A stretch of 64,000 nt of DNA, taken from assembly GCA_023435895.1 (NCBI GenBank), contig JAEZLH010000011.1, positions 1 to 64,000 of the forward strand. The letters run 5' to 3'. The position numbers were made by a program, and so were the translations under genes. Shown here in pieces: positions 9,538-18,034 of this stretch. Position 1 is the stretch's first letter. Every line of letters begins with the position of its first letter. The notes beneath the pieces are model-generated. The model was not told the DNA's origin. It did no database searches and saw nothing but the letters and a program-made list of their open reading frames with translations. Origin of the DNA: Bacillota bacterium. GTDB lineage: Bacteria > Bacillota > Clostridia > Lachnospirales > Lachnospiraceae.

Positions 9538-10389
9538 ATGCAATTAGAAAAGTACCATGCCCTGGGTAATGATTATTTGGTTTATGATACTCAATTAAAT
9601 AAGAAAACACTTAATGAAGAGCAGATCAAGTTACTCTGTGACAGGAATTTTGGCTTTGGCAGCGACGGCATTTTATATGGTCCGATTCTTGAAGGTAATT
9701 CCATCCGTGTCAGGATTTTTAATCCAGACGGAGGCGAGGCAGAGAAGAGTGGCAACGGTGTTCGGATTTTCGCCAAGTACTTGAAGGATTTTGGATACAT
9801 AAAGGAGAGGCGTTTTACACTATTAACGTTAGGTGGTGAGGTAGAGGTTGAATATCTAAATGATGAGGGTAATATGATGCGTGTATTGATGGGTACAACC
9901 ACCTTCGTCAGCACACAAATTCCTGCCATCGGAGAAGAAAGAGAAATCATTGATGAGGATATGGTATTTCACAATCAGACATACCGAGTGACCTGTGTAT
10001 CCATCGGCAATCCGCACTGTGTTATACCTATGGAACACATCTCAAAAGAAAAAGCCCTGGAGTTGGGAAGCTATGTGGAACAAGCTCCTTACTTTCCAAA
10101 GCGAATTAATATGCAGCTATTAGAAGTTATGGATAGGAGTAATATCAAGATTGAAATCTATGAACGAGGGGCTGGCTATACCCTTGCATCGGGAAGCAGT
10201 AGCTGTGCTGCGGCCGCTGCTGCCTACCGATTAGGTCTAATTCATAATCAAGTTACGGTACATATGCCAGGAGGGGAGCTATTTATCGAAATTACTCCCT
10301 CCTATCAGGTGTATATGACAGGGGAGGTAAAACGGATTGGAACCTTTGTACTCTCCGAGGCTTTTTATCAAGAACTGGTAAGGTTATAA
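9538..10389 (+). CDS. dapF: DapF-family epimerase homologue with Ser/Ser active site
   Basis: Clear DapF fold: N-terminal half with KYHALGNDYLV and FNPDGGEAEKSGNGVR, C-terminal half with SIGNPHCV, ERGAGYTLASGS and MPGGEL; 283 aa is close to the usual 275. Diaminopimelate epimerases use two cysteines, one just before GNG and one in ACGTG/ACGSG. Here both are serine: Ser71 (codon AGT at 9748) and Ser218 (codon TCG at 10189). The rest of the substrate-binding frame (Asn11, Asn64, Glu-Arg pair, GS anion loop) looks kept. Either a low-activity or altered epimerase, or another reaction of the superfamily such as dehydration. No lysine or peptidoglycan gene is adjacent. Ends 14 bases before the convergent cooS. 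The 260 bases upstream hold nothing recognised. Confidence 0.8.
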   Translation: MQLEKYHALGNDYLVYDTQLNKKTLNEEQIKLLCDRNFGFGSDGILYGPILEGNSIRVRIFNPDGGEAEKSGNGVRIFAKYLKDFGYIKERRFTLLTLGGEVEVEYLNDEGNMMRVLMGTTTFVSTQIPAIGEEREIIDEDMVFHNQTYRVTCVSIGNPHCVIPMEHISKEKALELGSYVEQAPYFPKRINMQLLEVMDRSNIKIEIYERGAGYTLASGSSSCAAAAAAYRLGLIHNQVTVHMPGGELFIEITPSYQVYMTGEVKRIGTFVLSEAFYQELVRL

Positions 10390-10403
10390 TCGTATTGTTA
10401 TTT

Positions 10404-12314
10404 CTATAACCCCAATTCTTTTCGTTTTTTCATAATATGAGCTTCAATATTTTCGGCTACCTGTATGGGATCGTCCCCTAGAGCAACCTTTCCACCTGTT
10501 AACCCTTCAATATCCTCCGTTATAAGCTTCGCCAGCTTGGGAGCCCCGGTTAGGAACGGTGTGGGAGACAGGTGGGTATAGGCTCCGTATGCCACCGCAA
10601 AAATTCCGTCTATGGTTGCCTTTTGCTCCATCCATTCCGGTGCTGTTACTGCAATGGGGAGTTGGGGGATATCTACGTCCAGATGATCTGCAAGTGCCGT
10701 TACTAACATAGAGATTCTTCCGGTATCCGTACAGGTTCCAAAGCTTAATACCGGCGGGATTTTGAGGAAATTACACACCGCCTTTAACCCTTCTCCTGCC
10801 ATTTGAGCTGCATCAAGGGTACATAATCCTGCTACCTCAAGACCGTGATTTCCACAGCCTCCTGCTACAACTAAGATATCTCTTTTGATTAACTCCTTTG
10901 TCAAGTTAACGGTATTCCAGTCATGAGGACCATTTCTTAAGGTTGAGCAGTTCGCCAATGCAACTACTCCTTTTAGTTTTCCGGATACAATGACATCCAC
11001 CAAAGGATCAAGCTTATTGCCAAGGGCGCCTAACACCGCTTCCGTTGAGAAGCCTGCAATTGCCCGTTGTACCTTCTTAGGAACATGTGCCTTTATCTTC
11101 TTATGGCGCTTCTTAAAGTTCTCGATTCCAAGCTCTATCAATCGTTCCGACATTTCATCCGCCTTATCTGGATAATAAGGAAGCTTTTCTTGAATTCTCG
11201 GTACCCCGATGATAGTGCTGATGGCCACTAGTGCAACCTGGTATTTTTCAGCGTACTCATCAATTGCCGGAGGAGAACAGTTCTCTTCCATGGCAAGTAC
11301 ATCCACTGCACCTGTGGCTAACATCGGTTCTATGGCAAGCCAGTTCCCCATCAATCCCCCAAACACTTCATCCACCGGATATCTTTGAAGCAGTTCCTGG
11401 CCAGTTTCGATGGAACCAATCACACGGATTCCCTTGGCACCGACTGCCCTACCCTTTGCTTGATGCTCAGGATCATGCAACTTCTCTATGGTCAATGCAC
11501 CAATCCAGGGCTGATGACCATTAAACACGATATTAATATAATCCGGATCAAAGATACCTAAGTCCGTATCCACTTCATGGGGCATTGGTGTACCGAATAT
11601 AATATCCTGAACCATCTCTAGCCCAATCTGTGAATTGTATATGGTGGCTAGTCCCAGTCGAAGTGCTTTGATTGCCAAAGAAGCGTAATCTCCGTCCACA
11701 TTGGTGAGGGAACTTGCCACACAGTTTTGTTCTTCGTGAACGGTACCAGCGGGATAGAGATGCAACTTCCTCCATACTTCCTTTCTTTTCTTTGGTGCAA
11801 ATGCTTCTACCATAATATTTTTGTCTTCTATACCAATATGCTGCTGGGCTTCTAAAAGCTCAGCCAGTTTAATCGCTAATTGATTTTCCTCCTGATTGGT
11901 ATTGATACCTACCTTTTCACACATCCAAATAAGCTTGTTCTTATCCTTAATCTGAAAAGGAGAAGTTCCTTCCCCAATCGATTTCAAGGTTCGAAAGGCT
12001 TCATAAGCATGGTGACTATAGGTTCCTGCTCCAAGGGTATTTTGAATCAGCAGCTTTCTCATAGCATTGGCATCGGGTCCTATTCCGCATACACCCTTAT
12101 CGAAGCCTTTATCCACATTCCACCTGCAAGGTCCATGGGAGCATAGCTGACAGCTTAATCCCTCCAAGCAGAATTTACAGCGAATCTTCTCTTGCTCCGT
12201 CCATCGGTCAAAGACATTGGACATTCCATCTTCACGAATTCTTACCAGCATTTCTTCCACACTGTCGTGATAGCTTACACGGCCTTCCGGCTTTTCTAAT
12301 AATTTTTCCGCCAT
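10404..12314 (-). CDS. cooS: CooS-family protein, deviant CO dehydrogenase (CooS-V-like)
   Basis: 636 aa, full-length monofunctional CODH catalytic subunit. B-cluster ligands are Cys55, 58, 63 and 76 (CQLC, GPCR, VCG). The D cluster has Cys46-x2-Cys49 in place of the wide C-x7-C spacing, as in enzymes with a [2Fe-2S] D cluster. C-cluster ligands His267, Cys346, Cys456, Cys487 and Cys528, plus Lys565, are present, but the GICCTG motif that supplies the sixth ligand (Cys295 in CODH-II) reads GSIETG (residues 300-305; about 11406-11414). This matches published deviant CODHs such as CooS-V of Carboxydothermus, which has an iron-sulfur-oxo cluster and reduces hydroxylamine instead of oxidising CO. 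No cooF, cooC or acs genes flank it. Start with AGGAAGG upstream. Confidence 0.88.
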   Translation of the reverse strand: MAEKLLEKPEGRVSYHDSVEEMLVRIREDGMSNVFDRWTEQEKIRCKFCLEGLSCQLCSHGPCRWNVDKGFDKGVCGIGPDANAMRKLLIQNTLGAGTYSHHAYEAFRTLKSIGEGTSPFQIKDKNKLIWMCEKVGINTNQEENQLAIKLAELLEAQQHIGIEDKNIMVEAFAPKKRKEVWRKLHLYPAGTVHEEQNCVASSLTNVDGDYASLAIKALRLGLATIYNSQIGLEMVQDIIFGTPMPHEVDTDLGIFDPDYINIVFNGHQPWIGALTIEKLHDPEHQAKGRAVGAKGIRVIGSIETGQELLQRYPVDEVFGGLMGNWLAIEPMLATGAVDVLAMEENCSPPAIDEYAEKYQVALVAISTIIGVPRIQEKLPYYPDKADEMSERLIELGIENFKKRHKKIKAHVPKKVQRAIAGFSTEAVLGALGNKLDPLVDVIVSGKLKGVVALANCSTLRNGPHDWNTVNLTKELIKRDILVVAGGCGNHGLEVAGLCTLDAAQMAGEGLKAVCNFLKIPPVLSFGTCTDTGRISMLVTALADHLDVDIPQLPIAVTAPEWMEQKATIDGIFAVAYGAYTHLSPTPFLTGAPKLAKLITEDIEGLTGGKVALGDDPIQVAENIEAHIMKKRKELGL

Positions 12315-12391
12315 TGTTTTAATCCTTCCTAAATCAAATTTACCTGATTATTATTCCAAAATGGTGGAAAATTATTTTTATTCTAATATTT

Positions 12392-13501
12392 TCATTGACT
12401 TATGGTATATTCATCCTCTTTCAAAGCATTCATAATAACGGTGATTGCTCTTCCATCTTTCATATTCTTTCCAGTAAATTTATAAAAGGGAACCATATAT
12501 TGCTGCTTCATCTGTGCCGGATCACTGTATAAGATTAATTTACAGCTATCCAAACTGATTGTATCAAGCTCCTCCGTACCTTTGAAAATATAATCACCTC
12601 GCTCAAATGCCGCTAATATTTCATCCTGATCCTTTGTCATCACCGTACTACTTATCTTACTAGGGACACGGTTTATGGCGAGCATGCTGACCACCTTACC
12701 AGAGGAATCAAATTCAATTCTGGCTCCCGGACCGCTTCCCTCAAACTCATATCCATCCACCGATTGCTGAGCAAATATTACTTCATAACGGACTGGCCTA
12801 TGAAATGTCTGGTTTTTATCACCACCCCCCTCTACAAACATACTCTCACCCGCTGATTTCACCAAAAAATTTTCTCCTATCCCTAGTTCCGTTAGGAAAT
12901 CTTTCGCTCTTTTGATATACTCTGCCTTAGTAAGTGATTTCTGTATCCATTCCTCTGAATTTGCATTTTGTATCCGCTCGCTGCTATATTCCATCGCTCC
13001 TGAACTTAGATTAATGGTCAATCGATTACCCTTCTCATCCGTAAAGCTTCTGATTTCATTCTCATCCTCCTTAACAGGATTCATGAATTTAAGCTTTGAT
13101 AACATGGAAGTAATCTGTTCTTCTGTTGGTCGAAGCACCCTGACCGAATAAACAGGAACAGTTATTCCAAAGTAGGTGGTGGGACAGTTAAATGTGATTT
13201 TTGTGGAATTTAGTCCCATTGATTCTCCCAAAGGGTTCAGTACAATCGTATTTTCTGAAGAATTGCTCGTTGTATTAGGTGGAGGGGGAGACCCTTTTGT
13301 ACTATCATTATTTATTACATTCTTAAATAGCCCTGAGAAAAAGAGTAGCCACAAGCTTGCAATCGCCGCAAGATAAATCGCTGTTTTCTTATATGAGATT
13401 TTCTTCTTCTCTTTTACTTTCACCGGCATAATAAATTGACCAGATTCAGGTGTATTTATCTTTTCACTGATTGCTTTTAATCTATTTTCTATTTCGTTCA
13501 C
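12392..13501 (-). CDS. Membrane protein partner of ECF sigma factor, putative anti-sigma
   Basis: The chosen GTG at 13501 overlaps the sigma-factor stop as GTGA, with AAGGAG nine bases upstream, so the two are translationally coupled; a GTG three codons earlier is also possible. About 40 cytoplasmic residues precede one membrane segment (TAIYLAAIASLWLLFFSGLF), then a Ser/Pro/Asn linker and some 290 extracytoplasmic residues, rich in beta structure, that I do not recognise. Sigma-then-membrane-protein order and this topology are standard for anti-sigma factors, but the zinc anti-sigma HxxxCxxC motif is absent. It probably holds the sigma factor at the membrane and senses something outside. Identity by context only. 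Confidence 0.65.
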   Translation of the reverse strand: MNEIENRLKAISEKINTPESGQFIMPVKVKEKKKISYKKTAIYLAAIASLWLLFFSGLFKNVINNDSTKGSPPPPNTTSNSSENTIVLNPLGESMGLNSTKITFNCPTTYFGITVPVYSVRVLRPTEEQITSMLSKLKFMNPVKEDENEIRSFTDEKGNRLTINLSSGAMEYSSERIQNANSEEWIQKSLTKAEYIKRAKDFLTELGIGENFLVKSAGESMFVEGGGDKNQTFHRPVRYEVIFAQQSVDGYEFEGSGPGARIEFDSSGKVVSMLAINRVPSKISSTVMTKDQDEILAAFERGDYIFKGTEELDTISLDSCKLILYSDPAQMKQQYMVPFYKFTGKNMKDGRAITVIMNALKEDEYTISQ

Positions 13502-14028
13502 TCTCCGCACTCCTTTCTAAGACGATCAAGCGCCCGGTATAATTTTGATTTGGCGGTATTCTCCGAACAGTTTAATTGAACTGCAATTTCTTTGATACTT
13601 AATCCTGCAAAATACCGAAGCTTTATAATAAGCTGATCCTTTTGCCCCAGTGTCTTTATGGTATGTAATAGTTCTATTTCAGAAGTCTCAAGATCATCTT
13701 TCCACACTGCCAATTGATCTAGATCAATTTTCGAATATGGCGCACATAATGCACGGAATTTTAATAGTTTATAAGCCTGATTTACCAGTATCTTAGTAAT
13801 CCAGGCTCTAAACAGCTGATTTTCTCTTAATGTATGTAGCTTTCGATAAGCGATTACAAAACTCTCCTGCACCAAATCTTCCGTATCTTCTACGCTGTGA
13901 ACCATAGTCAGTGCCATTTTATATAAAGGGCGGTAGTGCTCACTATATAAAGTCTGGAAGGATTCCTGGTCACCAAGCTTCGCTTTACGAACAAGCTCTG
14001 CTACTTCACTATATTCCATAACCCTCAT
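13498..14028 (-). CDS. ECF (sigma-70 family) sigma factor
   Basis: Region 2 (LYSEHYRPLYKMALTMVHSV, then EDTEDLVQESFVIAYR, FRAWITKILVNQAY) recognises the -10 element and core polymerase; region 4 (LGQKDQLIIKLRYFAGLSIKEIA, then NCSENTAKSKLYRALDRL) is the helix-turn-helix for the -35 element. About 176 aa, usual for an ECF factor. Start uncertain between GTG 14034, ATG 14028 and ATG 14019; none has an ideal ribosome site. It is followed directly by the membrane protein that likely controls it. Targets cannot be assigned; no neighbouring promoter pair is convincing. Confidence 0.9.
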   Translation of the reverse strand: MRVMEYSEVAELVRKAKLGDQESFQTLYSEHYRPLYKMALTMVHSVEDTEDLVQESFVIAYRKLHTLRENQLFRAWITKILVNQAYKLLKFRALCAPYSKIDLDQLAVWKDDLETSEIELLHTIKTLGQKDQLIIKLRYFAGLSIKEIAVQLNCSENTAKSKLYRALDRLRKECGE

Positions 14029-14059
14029 GCTCACTTTCTTTTCTCTGATTTTGCAATAA

Positions 14060-14108
14060 GAGCCTTCGCAAAACAGGAATCCGAAGGGGATTACTACCGC
14101 AAAGGCTC
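14060..14108 (-). terminator. Hairpin terminator after the DUF975 gene
   Basis: GAGCCTT (plus strand 14060-14066) pairs with AAGGCTC (14102-14108), and the loop contains a second small hairpin (TCCGAAGGGGA). Weak T-rich tail on the minus strand. It separates the DUF975 gene from the sigma operon. Confidence 0.5.
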
Positions 14109-14147
14109 ATTAATAGGTTTAATCATCTTTTAGCATTTCGCAAAAAT

Positions 14148-14858
14148 CTAGAATTCGCTATAATTCTGATTATAACTATCATTGTGATTATCACTTCCAC
14201 CGATGGCATCAAGATAAAAAGCTGCATAGGATGCACTCGCATAAGGTGTTAGCCATAAGAATCCAATACCGCAGGTCAAAATACATAGTATTGCCCATCC
14301 TATAAAACTAAGTTGTAATAAGAAGAGTCTCCACTTTCTTCCCACCATCAGTTCTTTGGAGTATCCGATTGCTTCATTCACTGTCATATCCGGATTATCG
14401 TCAAGAATATAAGGAGTCAACGCATAACTATATGCTGCTATAATGCCAGGAATGATAAAGAGCAGTGTCCATAAAAAGGTATATATGCTTATTAGTAATT
14501 GCATAACAAACCCTTTCCAAAAGAGATCAAATCTTGAAAAGATATCTCCAAACATGGGATTTTTATTCATAATGAGGTTCTTATTAAATCTACAGTAACC
14601 AAGCCTAACCGCTCCACCTATAAAAAATAGTACTACCGCGTAAATAACAGCAAAGCTTATTATTGCCATTATAAATGGACTTAACCAAAATGACATATCA
14701 AAATTGTTGTATTCTCGTCTCCAGGTTAAAAAATTAAAATTAAAACCTCCGCTTTCCTGACCTCCTAATAAACTTGCTACAAATGCGGTCCCAACTGCAA
14801 GCCCCCATCTACCTGACAATGCATGAATTGCATCTTCTCTGTAATCCTTAGCGCGCAT
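14148..14858 (-). CDS. DUF975 family integral membrane protein (236 aa)
   Basis: Starts MRAKDYREDAIHALSGRWGLAV, the typical opening of DUF975 proteins. Four or so hydrophobic segments follow (near residues 20-30, 55-80, 115-140 and 190-215), with the conserved GDIFSRFDLFWKGF stretch and the NEAIGYSKELMVGRKWRLF amphipathic segment between them. The tail is Asn/Tyr-rich. The family is widespread in Firmicutes and has no established function. ATG after GGGGGTTGG. It stands alone with its own terminator. Confidence 0.85.
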   Translation of the reverse strand: MRAKDYREDAIHALSGRWGLAVGTAFVASLLGGQESGGFNFNFLTWRREYNNFDMSFWLSPFIMAIISFAVIYAVVLFFIGGAVRLGYCRFNKNLIMNKNPMFGDIFSRFDLFWKGFVMQLLISIYTFLWTLLFIIPGIIAAYSYALTPYILDDNPDMTVNEAIGYSKELMVGRKWRLFLLQLSFIGWAILCILTCGIGFLWLTPYASASYAAFYLDAIGGSDNHNDSYNQNYSEF

Positions 14859-15343
14859 ATTATCTTTCCAACCCCCTGTTATTGTATTATTAGCCTTTTA
14901 ATTCCATCTACTATTTTAACTCAACCTTGACGAATTCACAACCGGTTTAACTGTATTAAAATCATATTCTAATCAAAGCATAATCTTGCACTTTTTTATC
15001 AGAAATCCAACTTCTTTCTTTCCTTAAATAATACTTTGATTAGAGTGTCAAAAGGTTCGTTTATACTGTGGCCGTGGATTTAAATATCCCTGTCTATACT
15101 ATGGCAATAACCTCCGTTAAAAGAGCTATTTGACTCCAATATTATTCTTTATCTTATATTCTTTGTTTTACTATTTTGATTCCACCAAGTTATTTAACGC
15201 TTAGTTTACTTTGATTCTAGGGGTTCTCCGTAAAAACTAAGGTATTTTCTCTAAGAATCTTTGTTACAACCCTTGCCTTTCTTCCCTACAACGTACTATA
15301 ATGTGTTTCAAGAAATCTATTCCATATTGTAAAGGATGAAATT
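14859..15343. other. Gene-free interval
   Basis: 485 bases, AT-rich, between the divergent DUF975 and 134-aa genes. No ORF with a ribosome site, tRNA, known riboswitch or long palindrome is visible. The piece around 15128, TTTGACTCCAATATT, resembles TTTGACTCCCATTATT near 49107, too short a match to call a repeat. Confidence 0.5.
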
Positions 15344-15748
15344 ATGGCTCAAAAAAACAAGAAGCAAGCAAAAAAAGAAGTTAAAAATTATTTAGATTTA
15401 TTCTATATGACTCCGAATACTATTGCAGCAAAAGACTTTGCTGAATCACTATCGGAAATTAGCACCCTCAAGGTGCAATTATGGGAAGAGTTTAATGTAC
15501 TCGAAATTGAGTTACCGAATGAAAATTCCATCGACTTTGAAAGTATTGATATTCGGTTCAAAGATCCGTCCGATGCTTCCTTTATTAAGAACCGCGGAAT
15601 ACAAACCATTTTTGCAATCACTCTTTGCGAACAAGATCTGGAACTTCTTGTGAGTTGCTTTGATACAGTTATTGTAAAACATGATGGCTTCCTTTGCGCG
15701 GACAGCGATGACTTTACCCCTGTATACGCCGGTTCTTCCAAAAGATAA
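15344..15748 (+). CDS. Hypothetical protein (134 aa)
   Basis: ATG with AAAGGA six bases upstream. The protein starts with a Lys-rich helix (MAQKNKKQAKKEVKNY) and continues as an acidic alpha/beta domain with a predicted strand-rich centre (FNVLEIELP, IDIRF, IQTIFAITL). No signal peptide, membrane segment or metal motif. It lies 22 bases before azlC and may be transcribed with it, but nothing links the two functions. I do not recognise the family. Confidence 0.65.
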   Translation: MAQKNKKQAKKEVKNYLDLFYMTPNTIAAKDFAESLSEISTLKVQLWEEFNVLEIELPNENSIDFESIDIRFKDPSDASFIKNRGIQTIFAITLCEQDLELLVSCFDTVIVKHDGFLCADSDDFTPVYAGSSKR

Positions 15749-15770
15749 AAAGAATTTATAGGAGATTACC

Positions 15771-16496
15771 ATGAAACTTTCCCATCCAAACACAAATCAT
15801 ATAAAAAATGCTTTTGTGGCAGCCTTCCCGCTTACCATCCCTGTTATGACGGGATATCTGGTTCTGGGAGCCGCCTATGGTATCCTGATGGACAGCAAAG
15901 GCTTCCTTTTGGTGTGGTCGTTGGTAGCCAGCATCTTTGTATATGCTGGCTCCATGCAGTTTGTAACGGTATCGTTACTAGCGGCGGGCTTTGATCCGCT
16001 AGGCGCCTTCTTAATGACTCTGGCGGTTAATGCCAGGCATATCTTTTATGGTATATCCATGCTAAAACAATACCGTGGTCTTGGATGGGTAAAGCCCTAT
16101 CTGGTGCTCTCCCTTACTGATGAAACCTTCTCCATCGTATGTTCTGCATCTGTTCCGGAGGGTGTAAAGCCCAACTGGTTTTATCTGTTTCTCTCTCTTT
16201 TAAATCAGCTTTATTGGATTAGTGGAACCTTAATTGGAGGGTTATTAGGGAGTATGTTTGCATTTAATACCAAAGGAATTGATTTTGTACTTACCGCCCT
16301 GTTTGTGGTGATTCTAATCAATCAATGGCAATCCACCAAAAATCATCTTCCAGCGATGATTGGAATCGCAAGTGCAATCCTTTGCCGTCTGGTATTCGGT
16401 GCCTCCAATTTTATTATACCGTCCATGGTGTGTATACTCCTCTTTGTAACCTTCCTAAGAAAACCGATGGAAAGGAGTTCGTTCAATGAATTATAG
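15771..16496 (+). CDS. azlC: AzlC-type branched-chain amino acid exporter, large subunit
   Basis: 241 aa with about seven hydrophobic segments. The opening FPLTIPVMTGYLVLGAAYG, the SLVASIFVYAGSMQFV segment and the LAVNARHIFYGISML motif are hallmarks of AzlC. Together with AzlD it forms a two-subunit membrane exporter for branched-chain and related hydrophobic amino acids or analogues. AGGAGA precedes the ATG. The azlD start overlaps its last 11 bases, so the pair is coupled. No Lrp/AsnC-type regulator is adjacent. Confidence 0.9.
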   Translation: MKLSHPNTNHIKNAFVAAFPLTIPVMTGYLVLGAAYGILMDSKGFLLVWSLVASIFVYAGSMQFVTVSLLAAGFDPLGAFLMTLAVNARHIFYGISMLKQYRGLGWVKPYLVLSLTDETFSIVCSASVPEGVKPNWFYLFLSLLNQLYWISGTLIGGLLGSMFAFNTKGIDFVLTALFVVILINQWQSTKNHLPAMIGIASAILCRLVFGASNFIIPSMVCILLFVTFLRKPMERSSFNEL

Positions 16497-16824
16497 CAAT
16501 TTACAACTCATATTCTTCTTTGGCGTAGTATCCCTTGGAACCATTTTGACGCGTGTCCTTCCCTTTCTTCTATTTCCTGAACACCGGGAAATACCCAAGT
16601 ACATAAAATATCTGGCAGATATTTTGCCCTTTACTATTATCGGGATGCTGGTAGTTTATTGTTTAAAGAACATTAATCTTACCAAAGCACCCTTTGCCCT
16701 TCCCGAAATAATAAGCATTTTCCTGATTGCAGTGCTGCATATATGGAAAAAGAACACCCTCCTCAGCATTGGAGGCGGTGCTCTTTTATATATGTTATTG
16801 GTTCAGTATGTATTTGCTAGCTAA
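16486..16824 (+). CDS. azlD: AzlD-type exporter small subunit
   Basis: 112 aa, three to four membrane segments, with GTILTRVLPFLLFPEHREIP, YLADILPFTIIGMLVVYCL and the C-terminal SIGGGALLYMLLVQYVF. Length and motifs fit AzlD, the partner of AzlC. GGAAAGGAG lies upstream inside azlC. The ATG overlaps azlC by 11 bases (ATGAATTATAG), consistent with coupled translation in equal amounts. It ends 60 bases before the convergent HD-GYP gene, with no strong terminator in between. Confidence 0.9.
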   Translation: MNYSNLQLIFFFGVVSLGTILTRVLPFLLFPEHREIPKYIKYLADILPFTIIGMLVVYCLKNINLTKAPFALPEIISIFLIAVLHIWKKNTLLSIGGGALLYMLLVQYVFAS

Positions 16825-16884
16825 TAGGATAATATTTAACTAATATCTAGTGAGAATATGTACGAACCTTATGGCATATGTAGT

Positions 16885-17949
16885 TTAGATAATTGCTTCA
16901 ATGGATAGTTTATGATTTTTGGAAAGGTCAATGTATTCAGAACCAACTTTAACGATTGGTCTGGATAGTGATAATTTATTGATCATCACTACTTCTCCCT
17001 CTCTGCCGTCATTCAGACGAACAATATTATGCAGATAGGATTCTACAATTCGTTCCATAAAAATCATCAAAAAACCGGGATCAAACTTTAAGAAACCATC
17101 CTTCTCAAAGCTTTCCACCACATCAAAGGGACAGATTGCCGTACGGTATTCACGGTTGGAGGTCATCGCATCGTACACATCCGCAATGGCAACAATTTTT
17201 GCAAAATCATCAATCTGTTCCGCTACAAATCCATTGGGATATCCACTGCCATCACTTCTCTCGTGATGCATCAAGGCTGCAAACTTAACTCTTATATCCA
17301 CTGACTGATCCTTAAGAGCCTGAAAGCCTCGAAAGCTATGGGTCTTTATCATTTCAAACTCGGCAGTAGTCAGTTTATCCTTCTTCTTAATAATCGATTC
17401 CGGCATTAAAATTTTACCCATATCATGGAGCAAGCCGCATAAAGCAAGGGTCTTACTGTCTTCCGGAGAAAGCTTTAACCAGCCCGCAAAGATAGAACAA
17501 ATCAAGGATACATTGAGACTGTGTACATAGGTTATATCGTCATAATTTCTGATACCATGAAGCATCTCCAGCAAGTGAGCACTGTTACGACTTTCCTGTA
17601 ACACCTTGTTCGTCTCCGCCAGCATGGTGTCCATATCGATTTCTTGCTCACCGCTGATAATCTTATTAAAATTATTCTGCATATTCTTAACAGAATCCAC
17701 ATAGGTTCGATTAAACTTTTTGAATTCAGGAGTACCTCGGAGCATATCCATGTAGGACTCTCCTGCTTCCTCATTGGCGTTTTGGTAAATTAAAACTGTT
17801 GGAATATTATAATATCTTATTCTGGTAAGAATTTTATCGTTCAGTTCCATTCCTTTTGCGATTAACAACTGATCCATCGAGTTGTAAATATCAGTTGCTG
17901 CAATCATACCAGGAACTGCTTGATCCGTACTTATTTTTAATGCTTCCAC
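16885..17949 (-). CDS. HD-GYP domain protein, probable c-di-GMP phosphodiesterase
   Basis: N-terminal region of about 120 residues (LLIAKGMELNDKILTRIRYY) of the type often seen before HD-GYP domains; then the HD-GYP domain with HSLNVS, LHDMGK (HD pair), HHERSDGSGYPNG (GYP motif) and ADVYDAMTSNREYR. These are the metal- and substrate-binding motifs of cyclic di-GMP phosphodiesterases and all appear intact. No membrane segment, so it acts in the cytoplasm, perhaps tuning motility or attachment. GTG start with GGAGG eight bases upstream. Monocistronic. Confidence 0.88.
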   Translation of the reverse strand: MEALKISTDQAVPGMIAATDIYNSMDQLLIAKGMELNDKILTRIRYYNIPTVLIYQNANEEAGESYMDMLRGTPEFKKFNRTYVDSVKNMQNNFNKIISGEQEIDMDTMLAETNKVLQESRNSAHLLEMLHGIRNYDDITYVHSLNVSLICSIFAGWLKLSPEDSKTLALCGLLHDMGKILMPESIIKKKDKLTTAEFEMIKTHSFRGFQALKDQSVDIRVKFAALMHHERSDGSGYPNGFVAEQIDDFAKIVAIADVYDAMTSNREYRTAICPFDVVESFEKDGFLKFDPGFLMIFMERIVESYLHNIVRLNDGREGEVVMINKLSLSRPIVKVGSEYIDLSKNHKLSIEAII

Positions 17950-18034
17950 AAACTTGTACCTCCATATTCTCTTAAGTCCATCCTATTAGAGTATAACGAT
18001 TTGATTCTACAAATACAAGAAGAAATTGGTGTTT

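Noticed and set aside
9302..9547. Plus-strand 81-aa ORF overlapping the dapF start
   Set aside because: Overlaps a well-supported gene, has no ribosome site and the composition of untranslated AT-rich DNA.
15100..15140. Similarity to stretches near 47150 and 49020 as an intergenic repeat family
   Set aside because: Shared words (such as TTTGACTCC) are at most 10-12 bases and do not extend.
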